This document shows positions 11,396-19,518 of a DNA stretch of 64,000 nt, piece after piece; the stretch's first letter is position 1; each line of letters opens with the position of its first letter. The DNA lies in the NCBI GenBank assembly GCA_002778195.1, contig PCDI01000002.1:682001-746000 (forward strand). Direction: 5' to 3'. The notes under the pieces were generated by a model. That model did no database searches. It saw only the letters and a list, made by a program, of their open reading frames with translations, and had not been told where the DNA came from. Position numbers and translations under genes: made by a program. Origin of the DNA: Raffaelea ambrosiae. Lineage: Eukaryota > Ascomycota > Sordariomycetes > Ophiostomatales > Ophiostomataceae.

Positions 11396-11697
11396 CTTAT
11401 CTAACTAATAGTGCCGGCCAAGCTGCCTGTCTTCCCTGGGTGTTCTAGCTCTTTTTGGCTGTTTTCGTCTTGAGGGGTTTTCCACTTGCCATTTTTACCA
11501 CCGTAGTTCTTCACTGGCCGTCTTATCTATCGAGCTTCTGGTTTCTCCCGTTGGGGTCCCACGCAGAAGTGGATGAGCGCCCGGGGCCTGGTCTCCCCAT
11601 CTTGTCGCTCTGCGAGCACTAAGCCATACCCACCGCCGATCATGCTAGTATCCAATACGGCAACTGCCAAGCTAGCTGAGTTCGCCAAGGGCGATAA
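11396..11697. promoter_or_regulatory. Three GATAAG/CTTATC elements upstream of the nucleoside hydrolase
   Basis: CTTATC at 11396-11401 and 11522-11527 and GATAAG at 11692-11697 lie 317-618 bp before the start codon. HGATAR is the known binding site of fungal GATA factors (AreA/NIT2 for nitrogen, SreA/SRE for iron). Three in this span is well above chance, but single sites are weak evidence. Their role in nitrogen control is inferred. Confidence 0.4.
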
Positions 11698-11783
11698 GCA
11701 GCCCAGAAGACCCAGAAGGCCCAGAAAACCCAGGATTCACAAAATTCCGCCCGGACCAAGCTCTGCTTCCAAGCTTCGTGCAC

Positions 11784-11833
11784 GTTGCTTGCAGTTGCTT
11801 GTAGTTGCTTGTAGTTGCTTGTAGTTGCTTGCA
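11784..11833. repeat. 10-bp tandem repeat (GTTGCTTGTA), 5 copies
   Basis: Five consecutive copies of GTTGCTTGYA; copies 1 and 5 carry C and the middle three T at the variable position. It sits about 50 bp upstream of the TATA-like box of the nucleoside hydrolase gene, so copy number could affect promoter spacing. Confidence 0.9.
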
Positions 11834-11880
11834 TGGTTGCTGAGCAAAGCTCCGTTCTCCCTGCCGTTGTTGGTTGCATG

Positions 11881-11890
11881 TATATTTAAG
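11881..11890 (+). promoter_or_regulatory. TATA-like box of the nucleoside hydrolase gene
   Basis: TATATTTAAG lies 124-133 bp upstream of the start codon, a reasonable position for a fungal TATA element. Confidence 0.5.
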
Positions 11891-12013
11891 CTCGGATCCC
11901 AGGCAAAACGATGTAGTAGCTCTTCCGCCACCCCCTCTAACGGAGCTTCGCCTTGCTTCCCAGGATTCGTCTTCGTCGTCTTCTGGTCCTGTCTCGTTTT
12001 TCCGTCTGTAAAC

Positions 12014-13153
12014 ATGAAGATCCCTTCCTCTCTCGTTGTGGCTGCTGCTGCCGCCGGCGTTGCCTCGGCCAAGAAGGTCTTCATCGACAACGACGGCCTC
12101 AATGCGCTGCAGCTGCTGATCCCCATCTACGGCGGCTACGAGGTCCTGGGCCTGTCCATGTCGTTTGGCTCCTCGTCCAGCGTCGACGCCCTCGGTGCCG
12201 GCTACGACGTCATCAAGACGTACAACATGACGAGCTGCATCCCGCTGTATCTGGGCGCCCAGCAGCCGCTGATCCAGAACAACGAGACCTTCCAGCTGCA
12301 CAACACCCTCTTTGGCGCCCCCGTCTGGCAGGGCGCCTACGCGCCGGGCTATGTCGACTCGTACAACCTGAGCGACATCAGCTACTCGGACTACCCGGGC
12401 GCCCTGGCCCTGATCGACGCGGTCAAGACCCACAAGGACGACGACCCGGTCATGATCTGGGCCGCCGGCATGATGACCACGGTGGCCCAGGCCCTCAGCA
12501 TCTACCCCAAGCTGGTCGAGGAGGCGGCCGGCCTCTACATCATGGGCGGCTACGTCGACACCATCTACGCCCAGGCCACGGGCAACGCCTTCCAGGTCGA
12601 CGTCAACACCGACATCAACCTGATCCAGGACCCGGAGGCGGCCCAGATCGTGCTGACGGCCGGCTGGAAGGAGCTGTACATTGGCGGCAACGTGACCAAC
12701 TACCTGGTGCCCTCGCAGGAGCTGTACGACCGCTTCATCGAAAAGGCCGGCAGCCTGGACGTGATCAACAACAACACCTACTTTGCCGCGGTCCAGGACA
12801 TTGTCTACAGCGGCAACTACACCGAGAACGCGGACAACACCGAGGAGATCCTGCCCTTCTGGGACGAGGTCGTCTCGGCCTTTATGGCCTTCCCGCAGCT
12901 CGTCACGTCGACCACCAACGTCGCCGCCGCCGTCGACACCAGCTTCTACTCGCCCTTCTACGGCAACCTGCGCATCTGGGGCGCCGACTTTGCCCCGACC
13001 GCCGGCTACCGCACCGGCAACGCGACCTATGTCAACGCCATCGACAAGGCCGCGTTCTACGACATGATGCTGGAGGTCCTCTTCCTGGACTGGAGACAGT
13101 ACTGCTCGACCGGCACCTCCAGCAGCCTGGCGGGCAAGCTGGACGGCTACTAG
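12014..13153 (+). CDS. Secreted inosine/uridine-preferring nucleoside hydrolase-like protein (divergent metal site)
   Basis: One exon, 379 aa. The ATG at 12014 is chosen over an upstream in-frame codon because it opens a clean signal peptide (MKIPSSLVVAAAAAGVASA, cleavage near residue 19). At least six N-glycosylation sequons fit an extracellular enzyme. IUNH-like traits are the N-terminal VFIDND.LNALQLLIPIYGG followed by GYEVLGLSMSFG, the ADxIK-like helix and the central GPDP-equivalent IWAAGMMTT. The family splits the N-glycosidic bond of nucleosides. The canonical Ca2+ site DxDxGxDD is altered here: D25-N26-D27-G28-L29-N30-A31, one residue shorter and lacking the last two Asp. The late catalytic HDP-type motif is also not visible. 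Secreted fungal relatives with a DND start are known, so this may be a separate subfamily. Activity is uncertain. Confidence 0.75.
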   Translation: MKIPSSLVVAAAAAGVASAKKVFIDNDGLNALQLLIPIYGGYEVLGLSMSFGSSSSVDALGAGYDVIKTYNMTSCIPLYLGAQQPLIQNNETFQLHNTLFGAPVWQGAYAPGYVDSYNLSDISYSDYPGALALIDAVKTHKDDDPVMIWAAGMMTTVAQALSIYPKLVEEAAGLYIMGGYVDTIYAQATGNAFQVDVNTDINLIQDPEAAQIVLTAGWKELYIGGNVTNYLVPSQELYDRFIEKAGSLDVINNNTYFAAVQDIVYSGNYTENADNTEEILPFWDEVVSAFMAFPQLVTSTTNVAAAVDTSFYSPFYGNLRIWGADFAPTAGYRTGNATYVNAIDKAAFYDMMLEVLFLDWRQYCSTGTSSSLAGKLDGY

Positions 13154-14266
13154 CGATGCATGACGTTGATGAGAGCAGGGAAAATAATAAAATATTATTC
13201 AAAAGCCAAATAATGAAAATAAAGTTCAATAATAAAACGGCATGGCAGTGATTCTGTCCAATCACATCATATCGAACAAGCTTGCTGTCGTATGAACCCA
13301 TCTACAAGGTACATGCCAGAAATTGTAAACAGGCTATTACATAGTAGTCGGGCCATGTGGTCTTTATTATACTCGTAAGCGTCTCAAACTTCTCTCGGTG
13401 TGAATCTCGAATGTAAGCCACCATATTCTCCGGTATCGCAACATGGTCGGATTTCTGCCATCGCCGCAGTGACACCCGGGTGTAGTCTTGACTTGACCAA
13501 ACACGGCAATGTAGATGGCCGACACACAATCACGACGTCCCCCACGCATCGATACACCCGTCTGTGCCAGCCGAGTCCACATCCGATTCATACGCGAGAC
13601 GCGGGCCCTTATATTCCGACCTGGCACCCAGAAATACTCTGTGCTCCAGCTATAGAGCTGTAGGATGATGCAATGGTCAAACTCGACGTCTTTGCGTCCC
13701 CGCACTTCGCGTTGGTGTGTCCAACCGCCTGCCCTTGCTGTCGCAAGATGGCGTTATGGTTGCGCTACCCACGGCACTTTGATCCAAGTTTCCAATTTGA
13801 TCGACGACTCGAGTTTGTGCTGCCGGGAACCACAATCCAAGAAATCAAAGAGCTCTTCAGCATTAGCGCAGTGGACGTGTGTGTGTGGTAGCAGTGGGAT
13901 ATCTGCCCAATGGAAACCTTTGGTGAGCCAATGACGCGACATTGAACGCATCTCGTCTCACTTGACTGTGTGTGTCACGGGGCACCAGCATTCCTCCGGG
14001 ACACCATACAGAGTTCGCAAGCAAGCGTATGGGCCGCTGGGATGAGGGCGTTGGGATGGCTTTGTCTCTGCCATCGTCGAAGACGAGCCGATAGCGGTGC
14101 CGAGTCTGGGCAAGAAAGGAGCTTTCGCTGGTCTATATAAGGAATGCGTTGGCTCGAGGCGAAAGAGTGATGTTCCTTTTTTGCTTTTTTCCTTTCCTTT
14201 CTTCTAGTAATCACCCTGCAGTTGACCAGTGTCACGCCAACTTTATTTCACTACAACTTGCTAGCC
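13154..14266. other. Intergenic region between nucleoside hydrolase and dioxygenase genes
   Basis: The first ~200 bp is AT-rich with several AATAAA-like stretches and probably serves as 3' end-formation region. One 72-codon ORF at 13673 is discussed under rejected items. The right end is the promoter of the dioxygenase. Confidence 0.5.
14134..14141 (+). promoter_or_regulatory. TATA box of the TauD-like gene
   Basis: TATATAAG lies 126-133 bp upstream of the ATG, followed by a pyrimidine-rich leader (TTTTTTGCTTTTTTCC). Confidence 0.55.
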
Positions 14267-15634
14267 ATGGCTCCTCCTGCTGCTGATGTTGATCTGCACA
14301 CGGCTTCCACGCCAGGCGCGGCCCCGGCCCAGTCAGTCAGCAGTTCCCGGCTGACTGGGCCGCTGAGCTACTCGGGCTCGCTCGACCAGTACACGTCCTT
14401 TGATGTGACCAGCGTGATTGGCCGCGAGTTCCCCGAGCTGCAGCTGAGCGACATCCTCCACGACGATACCAAGATCCGCGATCTAGCTATTCTGAGTGGG
14501 TGGTGTTCCTCGCAACCAACAACGTCTCTGTTTGTCTGACATGCGTCCCCAGCCTCCCAGCGCGGTGTCCTCTTCTTCCGCAACCAGGACATCTCCATTG
14601 ACGACCAGAAGCTGCTGGGCCAGCGCCTGGGCGAGCTCACGGGCAAGCCCGCGACGTCCAAGCTCCACCGCCACGCGCTGTCCAACAGCAAGCGCGGCCT
14701 TGCCGTGGACGAGCACGGCAGGCTCGACGACGAGGTCTCGGTCATCTCGTCGGAGCAGAACCGCACGTTCTACCGGGACCGGTTCGCCCACGAGTCCAAG
14801 AAGCTCGCGGGCGTGGGCTGGCACGCCGACATCACCTTTGAGCGCATCCCGTCCGACTATGCCCTGCTCAAGATCGTGCAGCCCCCCGACGACGTCGGCG
14901 GCGACACGCTCTGGGCGTCCGGGTACGAGCTGTACGACCGGCTGTCGGCGCCCGTCCAGACGCTGGTCGAGGGCCTGACGGCGACGCACTACCAGCCCAC
15001 ATTCAACACGGTGGCCCAGACGTTCGGCGTGGAGCTGATCGGCGAGGACCGCGGCGCGCCCGAGAATAACGGCCTGGACTTCCAGGCGGAGCAGTAGGTT
15101 GGACCTCTTCTTTTTTTCAGAGAGAGCGCACCTGCTCACTCACAAACAGCCCCGTCGTTCGCACGAACCCCGTCACGGGCTGGAAGAGCCTGTTTGGCGC
15201 GGCTCACCAGGTCGATGCCGGCTGGATCAACGGCGTCACGGAGCGCGAAAGCGAGATTCTCAAGGCATACTGTACGTGCTCCGGGAGACATGTGCTTCTA
15301 CACCCCAGATTTGTGCTGACTCATCCAGTCCTCCAGCTCATCACCGAGAACCACGACCTGCAGGTCCGCTTCCGTTGGAACAAGAACGACCTGGCCGTCT
15401 GGGACAACCGCTCGGTCTTCCACACTGCAACCAAGTGGGTTTTTCTTTGTCCTTCTTCTCCCATGCGCACCTCGTTCCATGGTTCTCCTTGTTTGCTAAC
15501 GTTCTTTTATTAGCGACTATGTTGGCAAGCGCCAGGGCAACCGTGTCGTCTCGCTGGGCGAGAAGCCGTACTTGGACCCCAACTCCAAGTCGCGTCGCGA
15601 GGCGCTGGGCGCTGGGCAGCGCAACAAGCAGTGA
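14267..15634 (+). CDS. TauD/TfdA-family 2-oxoglutarate/Fe(II)-dependent dioxygenase
   Basis: Five exons (14267-14495, 14553-15093, 15150-15271, 15329-15434, 15514-15634) give 1119 nt, 372 aa. The four introns are 56-79 bp with consensus ends. The joins restore family motifs: LTSQRGVLFFRNQDI, EHPVVRTNPVTGWKS and TATNDYVGKRQGNR. The Fe(II) facial triad is complete: H167-x-D169 in GVGWHADITFE and distal H329 in WDNRSVFHTAT. A downstream Arg (R in RQGNR) would bind 2-oxoglutarate. Fungal members hydroxylate taurine or other sulfonates, sulfate esters or phenoxy-acids, often for sulfur supply; the substrate cannot be assigned. No signal peptide is visible, so it is probably cytosolic. The start ATG (AGCCATGG) has a good context and lies 126 bp after a TATA box. 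Confidence 0.92.
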
Positions 15635-16310
15635 AAGAACTACATAGCCAAGCAATATGAAGCAAATAAATTGAAATGCAATGGTGCCGTGTGTAGTGTA
15701 CCAGGCATGGGCAGCTGGTGACAAATTGTGCCTGGATGTGCCTTGTAACAAAACCAAGGCATCCCATGCTGTCCAGAGGCTTGGCTGGTTCTCGTCTCCG
15801 TATTTTGGTTCCGCATAGCATAAAATAGACAAGGCTGACTCATTGTGGCGGTGGTAGGCAGCGGGGAAATCGAGCAAATGCCGGTGGTAGGCAGCGGGGA
15901 AATCGAGCAAATGCCGGTGGTAGGCAGCGGGGAAATCGAGCAAATGCCCATTTGTTTGTTTACTTGACCGCTATCTCGTTTGAAATTATTGCCTCGCTCA
16001 ATATGGTTGCACCAAATGTTGGTGGATCGTCTTGTTTGCTCGCATGGCGGCTAGCAGCAATTAGCCAGACGCAGACGCTTGCACCGGCCAAGGCTGCCTG
16101 CGTGCTGTCTCGTCTCAGGACTGCATTCTTCACTGGGTGCCTTTCCATATGACGCAAACGCTGTTCTCAGCACAGAAGCAATTAAATTTGTGCGTGGCCC
16201 ATTCTTCCCTGTCAAAACTCCTGATTCAAGCTTCGTGATTTGGCTGTCTCCCAATCTGCTACTTTTTTTTTCAATTTCAAGACGCGATTGCCTACATAGA
16301 ACCCTCCACC
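15635..16310. other. Intergenic region with minisatellite
   Basis: Apart from the 33-bp minisatellite listed separately, I see only the presumed terminator of the dioxygenase and the pyrimidine-rich leader (ACTTTTTTTTTCAATTTC) of the next gene. Confidence 0.5.
15850..15948. repeat. 33-bp minisatellite, 3 perfect copies
   Basis: Three head-to-tail identical copies of a 33-bp unit starting GGTGGTAGGCAGCGGGGAAA, at 15850-15882, 15883-15915 and 15916-15948. The absence of any mismatch implies recent expansion or homogenisation. The unit length is a multiple of three and the minus strand is open through it (repeating LDFPAAYHRHL), but nothing else supports coding. Confidence 0.97.
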
Positions 16311-16695
16311 ATGGCCAAAAAGAAGAGCAACGCCCTCGTCCGCCGATGGGATAACTACTTTGGCGAAAACACCCTGGAAAACTGGCAGCGCCTGGTCGGG
16401 GATCTCGGCATCGACGGCCACTTCCCCAGCAAGACCCAGTGCCGCAAGGTACGCCTCGCTGACGCTGCATTGGGACAGTCCAAGCAGGATCTTTCTGACA
16501 AACGAAAAGGCCATCGAGAAAGTCCATGTGAACATTCGCGACTTTCTCGACTCCGTCCGTGATGGAACCACGGTCCGCAAGTTCCGGAGCAGACAAGCCC
16601 TGGCCAACTACACGATTGCCACTCATCGCGTCTATCCCAGAAAGAAGGTCGCCAAGGGGAGCCCTCTGGCTGCGCTGTTGTCCAATATCTTTTGA
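16311..16695 (+). CDS. Small basic conserved fungal protein (unknown function)
   Basis: Two exons, 16311-16448 and 16510-16695, separated by a 61-bp GTACGC...AAG intron with a CTGAC branch site, give 107 aa. The splice yields FPSKTQCRK|AIEKVHVNIRDFLDSV and ends with YPRKKVAKGSPLAALLSNIF. This matches a small protein I recall as widespread in filamentous ascomycetes (start MxKKKSNxL, then WxxYFG, then FPSKTQCRK). Its function is not known to me. It is lysine-rich with no signal peptide or membrane segment. The nearer CAG sites in the intron are out of phase, which decides the acceptor. The ATG has an excellent context (CACCATGG). It is convergent with UTP18, 211 bp apart. Confidence 0.75.
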
Positions 16696-16906
16696 GCTGG
16701 GAAGCAAAGCAGAGGACACATGTTGCGGAAAATTCACGTGCAATGAAAGAAACAAGGTGTAATGGAAATAAACAGTTCTTTTGGGGGTTTCCTGTTCTTG
16801 CCAATGCCAGTGACTCCGTGTACATACATACAAAATTGACAAACACTCCAAAATCCATGCGTTCTTTTTTTTTTTCCTCTCTCCCCTTTTCCCATATTCT
16901 CCCTCC

Positions 16907-18880
16907 TCAGCTCCGGATCTCCCACAGCCGCGTCTTGCCCTGCTTGTTGCCCACCGCCAGCATGTCGCTGTCCTTGCTGAATGCCACCGCCGTGATGTTG
17001 CCCAGCGGCGTGTTCGTCGTCGGCCAGTTCCGGTACACCGTACAGCTGGGCAGGTGCACCAGTTTCAGGGCGTCCCGGCTGTACTGCGTGGCAAACGCCA
17101 GGATCTGCCCGTCTGGCGAGAACAGGAGCTCGGTCACGGGGCTGGTCAGCTGCTCAAACACCCGCGTCGGCGTCGGCAGCTCCTTGACCGTGACGCGCTC
17201 GTCCTCGTCCTCGTCCTCGGCTTCGCCGGCACCACCAGTCCACCTCGGCTTTTTCGCCTCGGGCTCGACCAGGTTGGCCCGCTCGTAAATGTTGACAATG
17301 CCGCTCTTGGACCCCAGCGCCACCCACCGGTCGCCGCCCAGCTGCGCCGGCCCGCCCGAGCCGCCCAGCGCCATCACGGTGCCGCCCGTGCTGCCGTCGT
17401 CGCGCCACACGGCGACGAACCGGCGCATCGCCAGGCTCCACTCGCCGACCTGGCCGTCGCGGCCCAGGATCGTGATGCCCTCGCCGTTGCGCCACCACTG
17501 GAAGTCGGCAATGCCGCCGCGGCCGTCCAGCCATGGCTGCGCCTCCCACTGCATGGTCTGCATGTTGAGCACGTTGAGCATGCCGCCGCCCTTGCGCACG
17601 GTGCCGATGATGGCCATGTGCGCCCCCGTCGGGCTTAGCCGGAAGCGCTCCATCGTCTTGTGCTCCTTGCGGTGGCGGCCCAGCAGCCGGCTGACGCGCT
17701 GCACCTGGCCCGTGCCCAGGTTCCACGTGTGGAAGAAACCGCGCCGGCCGGCAAAGACAATCTCCTCGCCGCTGTCGCCCACAAACGCGGAGCGCCGGAT
17801 GGCCGTGCGCCGGATGCGCACACTGGTCAGCAGCGGGTTGGGCGTCGGGTGGGCGGCCGGCGCGATCTGGTGCAGGTGGAGCACGGCCGAGGTGCTGGAC
17901 GAGAGCAGCACGGCGAAGCGCGGGTGGAACGCGAGCGAGGTGACCTCGCCGCGGTGGCCCGTGGGGATCTCGCGCGTCTTCTGGATGTCGATGACCTCGG
18001 GCCGCAGACGGGCCTTCTTGTGGCGCCGGCCGTTGAGCATGCTGGCGGCGGCGAGGCTGCTGGCGCTGCGGAAGAACTGGTCCAGGGGCAGGGCCGGTTG
18101 GGTGTCATCGTCGCCATCATCATCTTCACTGTTGGCATCGCTGTCGTCGTCGTCGTCGTCGTTGTCGTCGCTCGAAGACTTGTCCTCGTCTGAAGAGCCT
18201 TCCGTGGCGTGGCCGCTCTTCCTCCGCTTCCGCTTCTGGACCCTCTGGTTCTTCTGTGCATAGACCGCCCATTCGGGCGTCGGATTGAGCTGCGTGAACC
18301 GCTGTCGCAGACGCTCTGCGTACACGGCGCCGCTGATGACGTCCTCGCCCATGGACTGCCGCAGTTTGCGCAGGTGGGCGACCTTGAGCAGCGACACGGA
18401 CAGCCGCTCGTCGTCGCTGTCCTCCCACGCCGGCGCATCGGCGTCCTCCTTGGCTGCTGTTCCCGGTGCTCCAAACAGGGCGTTTGTCTTCTCGGCAATC
18501 GCCAGCGCGCTGCTGGGGTCGACGTCCTGCTGGTAGAAAAAGAGGTTCATGTCGCCTGCATCCTCCGTGGCATCGGCATCGGCGACCGCGAGCTCGGCGC
18601 CCGACTGGGCCAGCGTCGAAGCCTGCAGCAGTTCGTCGACATCGTCGATCGTGTCGGGTTCAAAGAGTTTGGCGTGGAAGCCGGCCTTGTCGCCGAGAAT
18701 GAAGCGCTCGAGGTCTTCTTCTTCGGCATCTTTGGGTTGGATTGGTTGTCGCTTCTTTTTCTGGCTCTCGGTCGTGTGTTGGATAGGTGCTTGGTTGTCG
18801 ATCTCCCAGTCCGAGCTGTCGCCGTCGGAGACCTCTTGTTGGCCGCCGAACTGGTCTTGTATCTCTTTTGTTGTCGCCAT
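16907..18880 (-). CDS. UTP18: U3 small nucleolar RNA-associated protein 18 (WD-repeat)
   Basis: One exon, 657 aa from the ATG at 18880; an 18-codon in-frame extension has weaker support. The first ~280 residues are acidic and low-complexity (DDDDDSDANSEDDDGDDD) with basic patches (KRKRRKS), typical of nucleolar proteins. WD repeats follow from about residue 308 (GHRGEVTSLAFHP) to the end (NITAVAFSKDSDMLAVGNKQGKTRLWEI). Diagnostic UTP18 blocks are QPALPLDQFFRSASS, IDIQKTREIPTGHRGEV-like sequence, SPTGAHMAIIGT and ADFQWWRNGEGI. The protein is a subunit of the small-subunit processome (UTP-B subcomplex) and acts in 18S rRNA maturation in the nucleolus. Length suits fungal orthologues, and no intron is needed. 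Confidence 0.93.
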   Translation of the reverse strand: MATTKEIQDQFGGQQEVSDGDSSDWEIDNQAPIQHTTESQKKKRQPIQPKDAEEEDLERFILGDKAGFHAKLFEPDTIDDVDELLQASTLAQSGAELAVADADATEDAGDMNLFFYQQDVDPSSALAIAEKTNALFGAPGTAAKEDADAPAWEDSDDERLSVSLLKVAHLRKLRQSMGEDVISGAVYAERLRQRFTQLNPTPEWAVYAQKNQRVQKRKRRKSGHATEGSSDEDKSSSDDNDDDDDDSDANSEDDDGDDDTQPALPLDQFFRSASSLAAASMLNGRRHKKARLRPEVIDIQKTREIPTGHRGEVTSLAFHPRFAVLLSSSTSAVLHLHQIAPAAHPTPNPLLTSVRIRRTAIRRSAFVGDSGEEIVFAGRRGFFHTWNLGTGQVQRVSRLLGRHRKEHKTMERFRLSPTGAHMAIIGTVRKGGGMLNVLNMQTMQWEAQPWLDGRGGIADFQWWRNGEGITILGRDGQVGEWSLAMRRFVAVWRDDGSTGGTVMALGGSGGPAQLGGDRWVALGSKSGIVNIYERANLVEPEAKKPRWTGGAGEAEDEDEDERVTVKELPTPTRVFEQLTSPVTELLFSPDGQILAFATQYSRDALKLVHLPSCTVYRNWPTTNTPLGNITAVAFSKDSDMLAVGNKQGKTRLWEIRS

Positions 18881-19518
18881 ATTTGCTGTCTGCCGAGCCG
18901 GAAATCTGTGACTGGAGACTAGGTGTGGGATCACAGATTTAGTTTTTTTGCTGCATTGGTTTTTTTTTTCTGCCCATAGTAAACTTTTTTTTTCTGATAA
19001 GAAGCAAAAATCGCGATAAGAATCTTATCTTTCTTATCAGTACGGTCTGACTTTATGCACGTGATCCGGCTCCCAGAAAATTTCACTAAAACTCCGGGTG
19101 ACTTCTGGGGGACTTCAGCGCTCTTGGTAAGATGCTACTGTCATAGCCAAGGGGGTGTGTATAAGACGATAAGACAAAAACAGCCACTACTTGGGGGTGT
19201 GTGTTCTGTTATCGCTCATCCGGGGCCCTATCAGGGTGATTTGGCCCTCTGTTCGCCTTATCATATGGAGTATCTGGAGAGATAGGAAGCTTGCCCGTTA
19301 GTGGACCTCCAGCATTTACCCCACCACGTTTAGCTGAGCTTTTAGCGTGTGTTCCACTAAAGTCGAAGCTGTCTCCTCCATCACACGAGGCTGTTAAATA
19401 GGAACGGATGAACGGCATCCCACGACCACGGAGCGGCCATTCTTGGGGCACAACGTCGCGCGAGAGCCATTGACGATATCTGAAGCCTGCCTGGACCATT
19501 CCATAATTACCGACAACC
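18881..19518. other. Divergent promoter region between UTP18 and the pseudouridine enzyme
   Basis: Shared upstream region of two divergent genes. Its main content is the GATA-element cluster listed next; the UTP18-proximal side also has long T-runs. No ORF of note. Confidence 0.55.
18996..19286. promoter_or_regulatory. Dense GATA-factor site cluster (six GATAAG/CTTATC plus further GATA cores)
   Basis: GATAAG at 18996-19001, 19015-19020 and 19168-19173. CTTATC (reverse) at 19024-19029, 19033-19038 and 19257-19262. Further GATA cores occur as GTTATC (19208-19213), CCTATC (ending 19232), GTATC (ending 19274) and GATAGG (19281-19286). Six full GATAAG hexamers in ~290 bp compares with about 0.15 expected in random sequence of even composition. 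Fungal GATA activators of nitrogen catabolism (AreA/NIT2) bind paired HGATAR sites; iron regulators (SreA) use similar sites. The sites lie 233-523 bp before the pseudouridine gene, so that gene is the likelier target, though UTP18 shares the region. Confidence 0.65.

Larger units (their letters stand above)
9295..12013. other. 2.7-kb intergenic region between divergent permease and nucleoside hydrolase genes
   Basis: I see no convincing gene: the open frames are short, lack family motifs and have unbiased third positions. The left end is the promoter and leader of the permease. The right end holds three GATAAG-type elements, a 10-bp tandem repeat and a TATA-like box, listed separately. The middle (about 9.7-11.3 kb) is of mixed composition without recognisable structure. 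Confidence 0.5.

Noticed and set aside
13673..13891. 72-codon ORF with a CPTACPCC motif
   Set aside because: The cysteine pattern and partly biased codons are suggestive, but no family match, clear promoter or splice continuation is visible. Left as possible gene fragment only.
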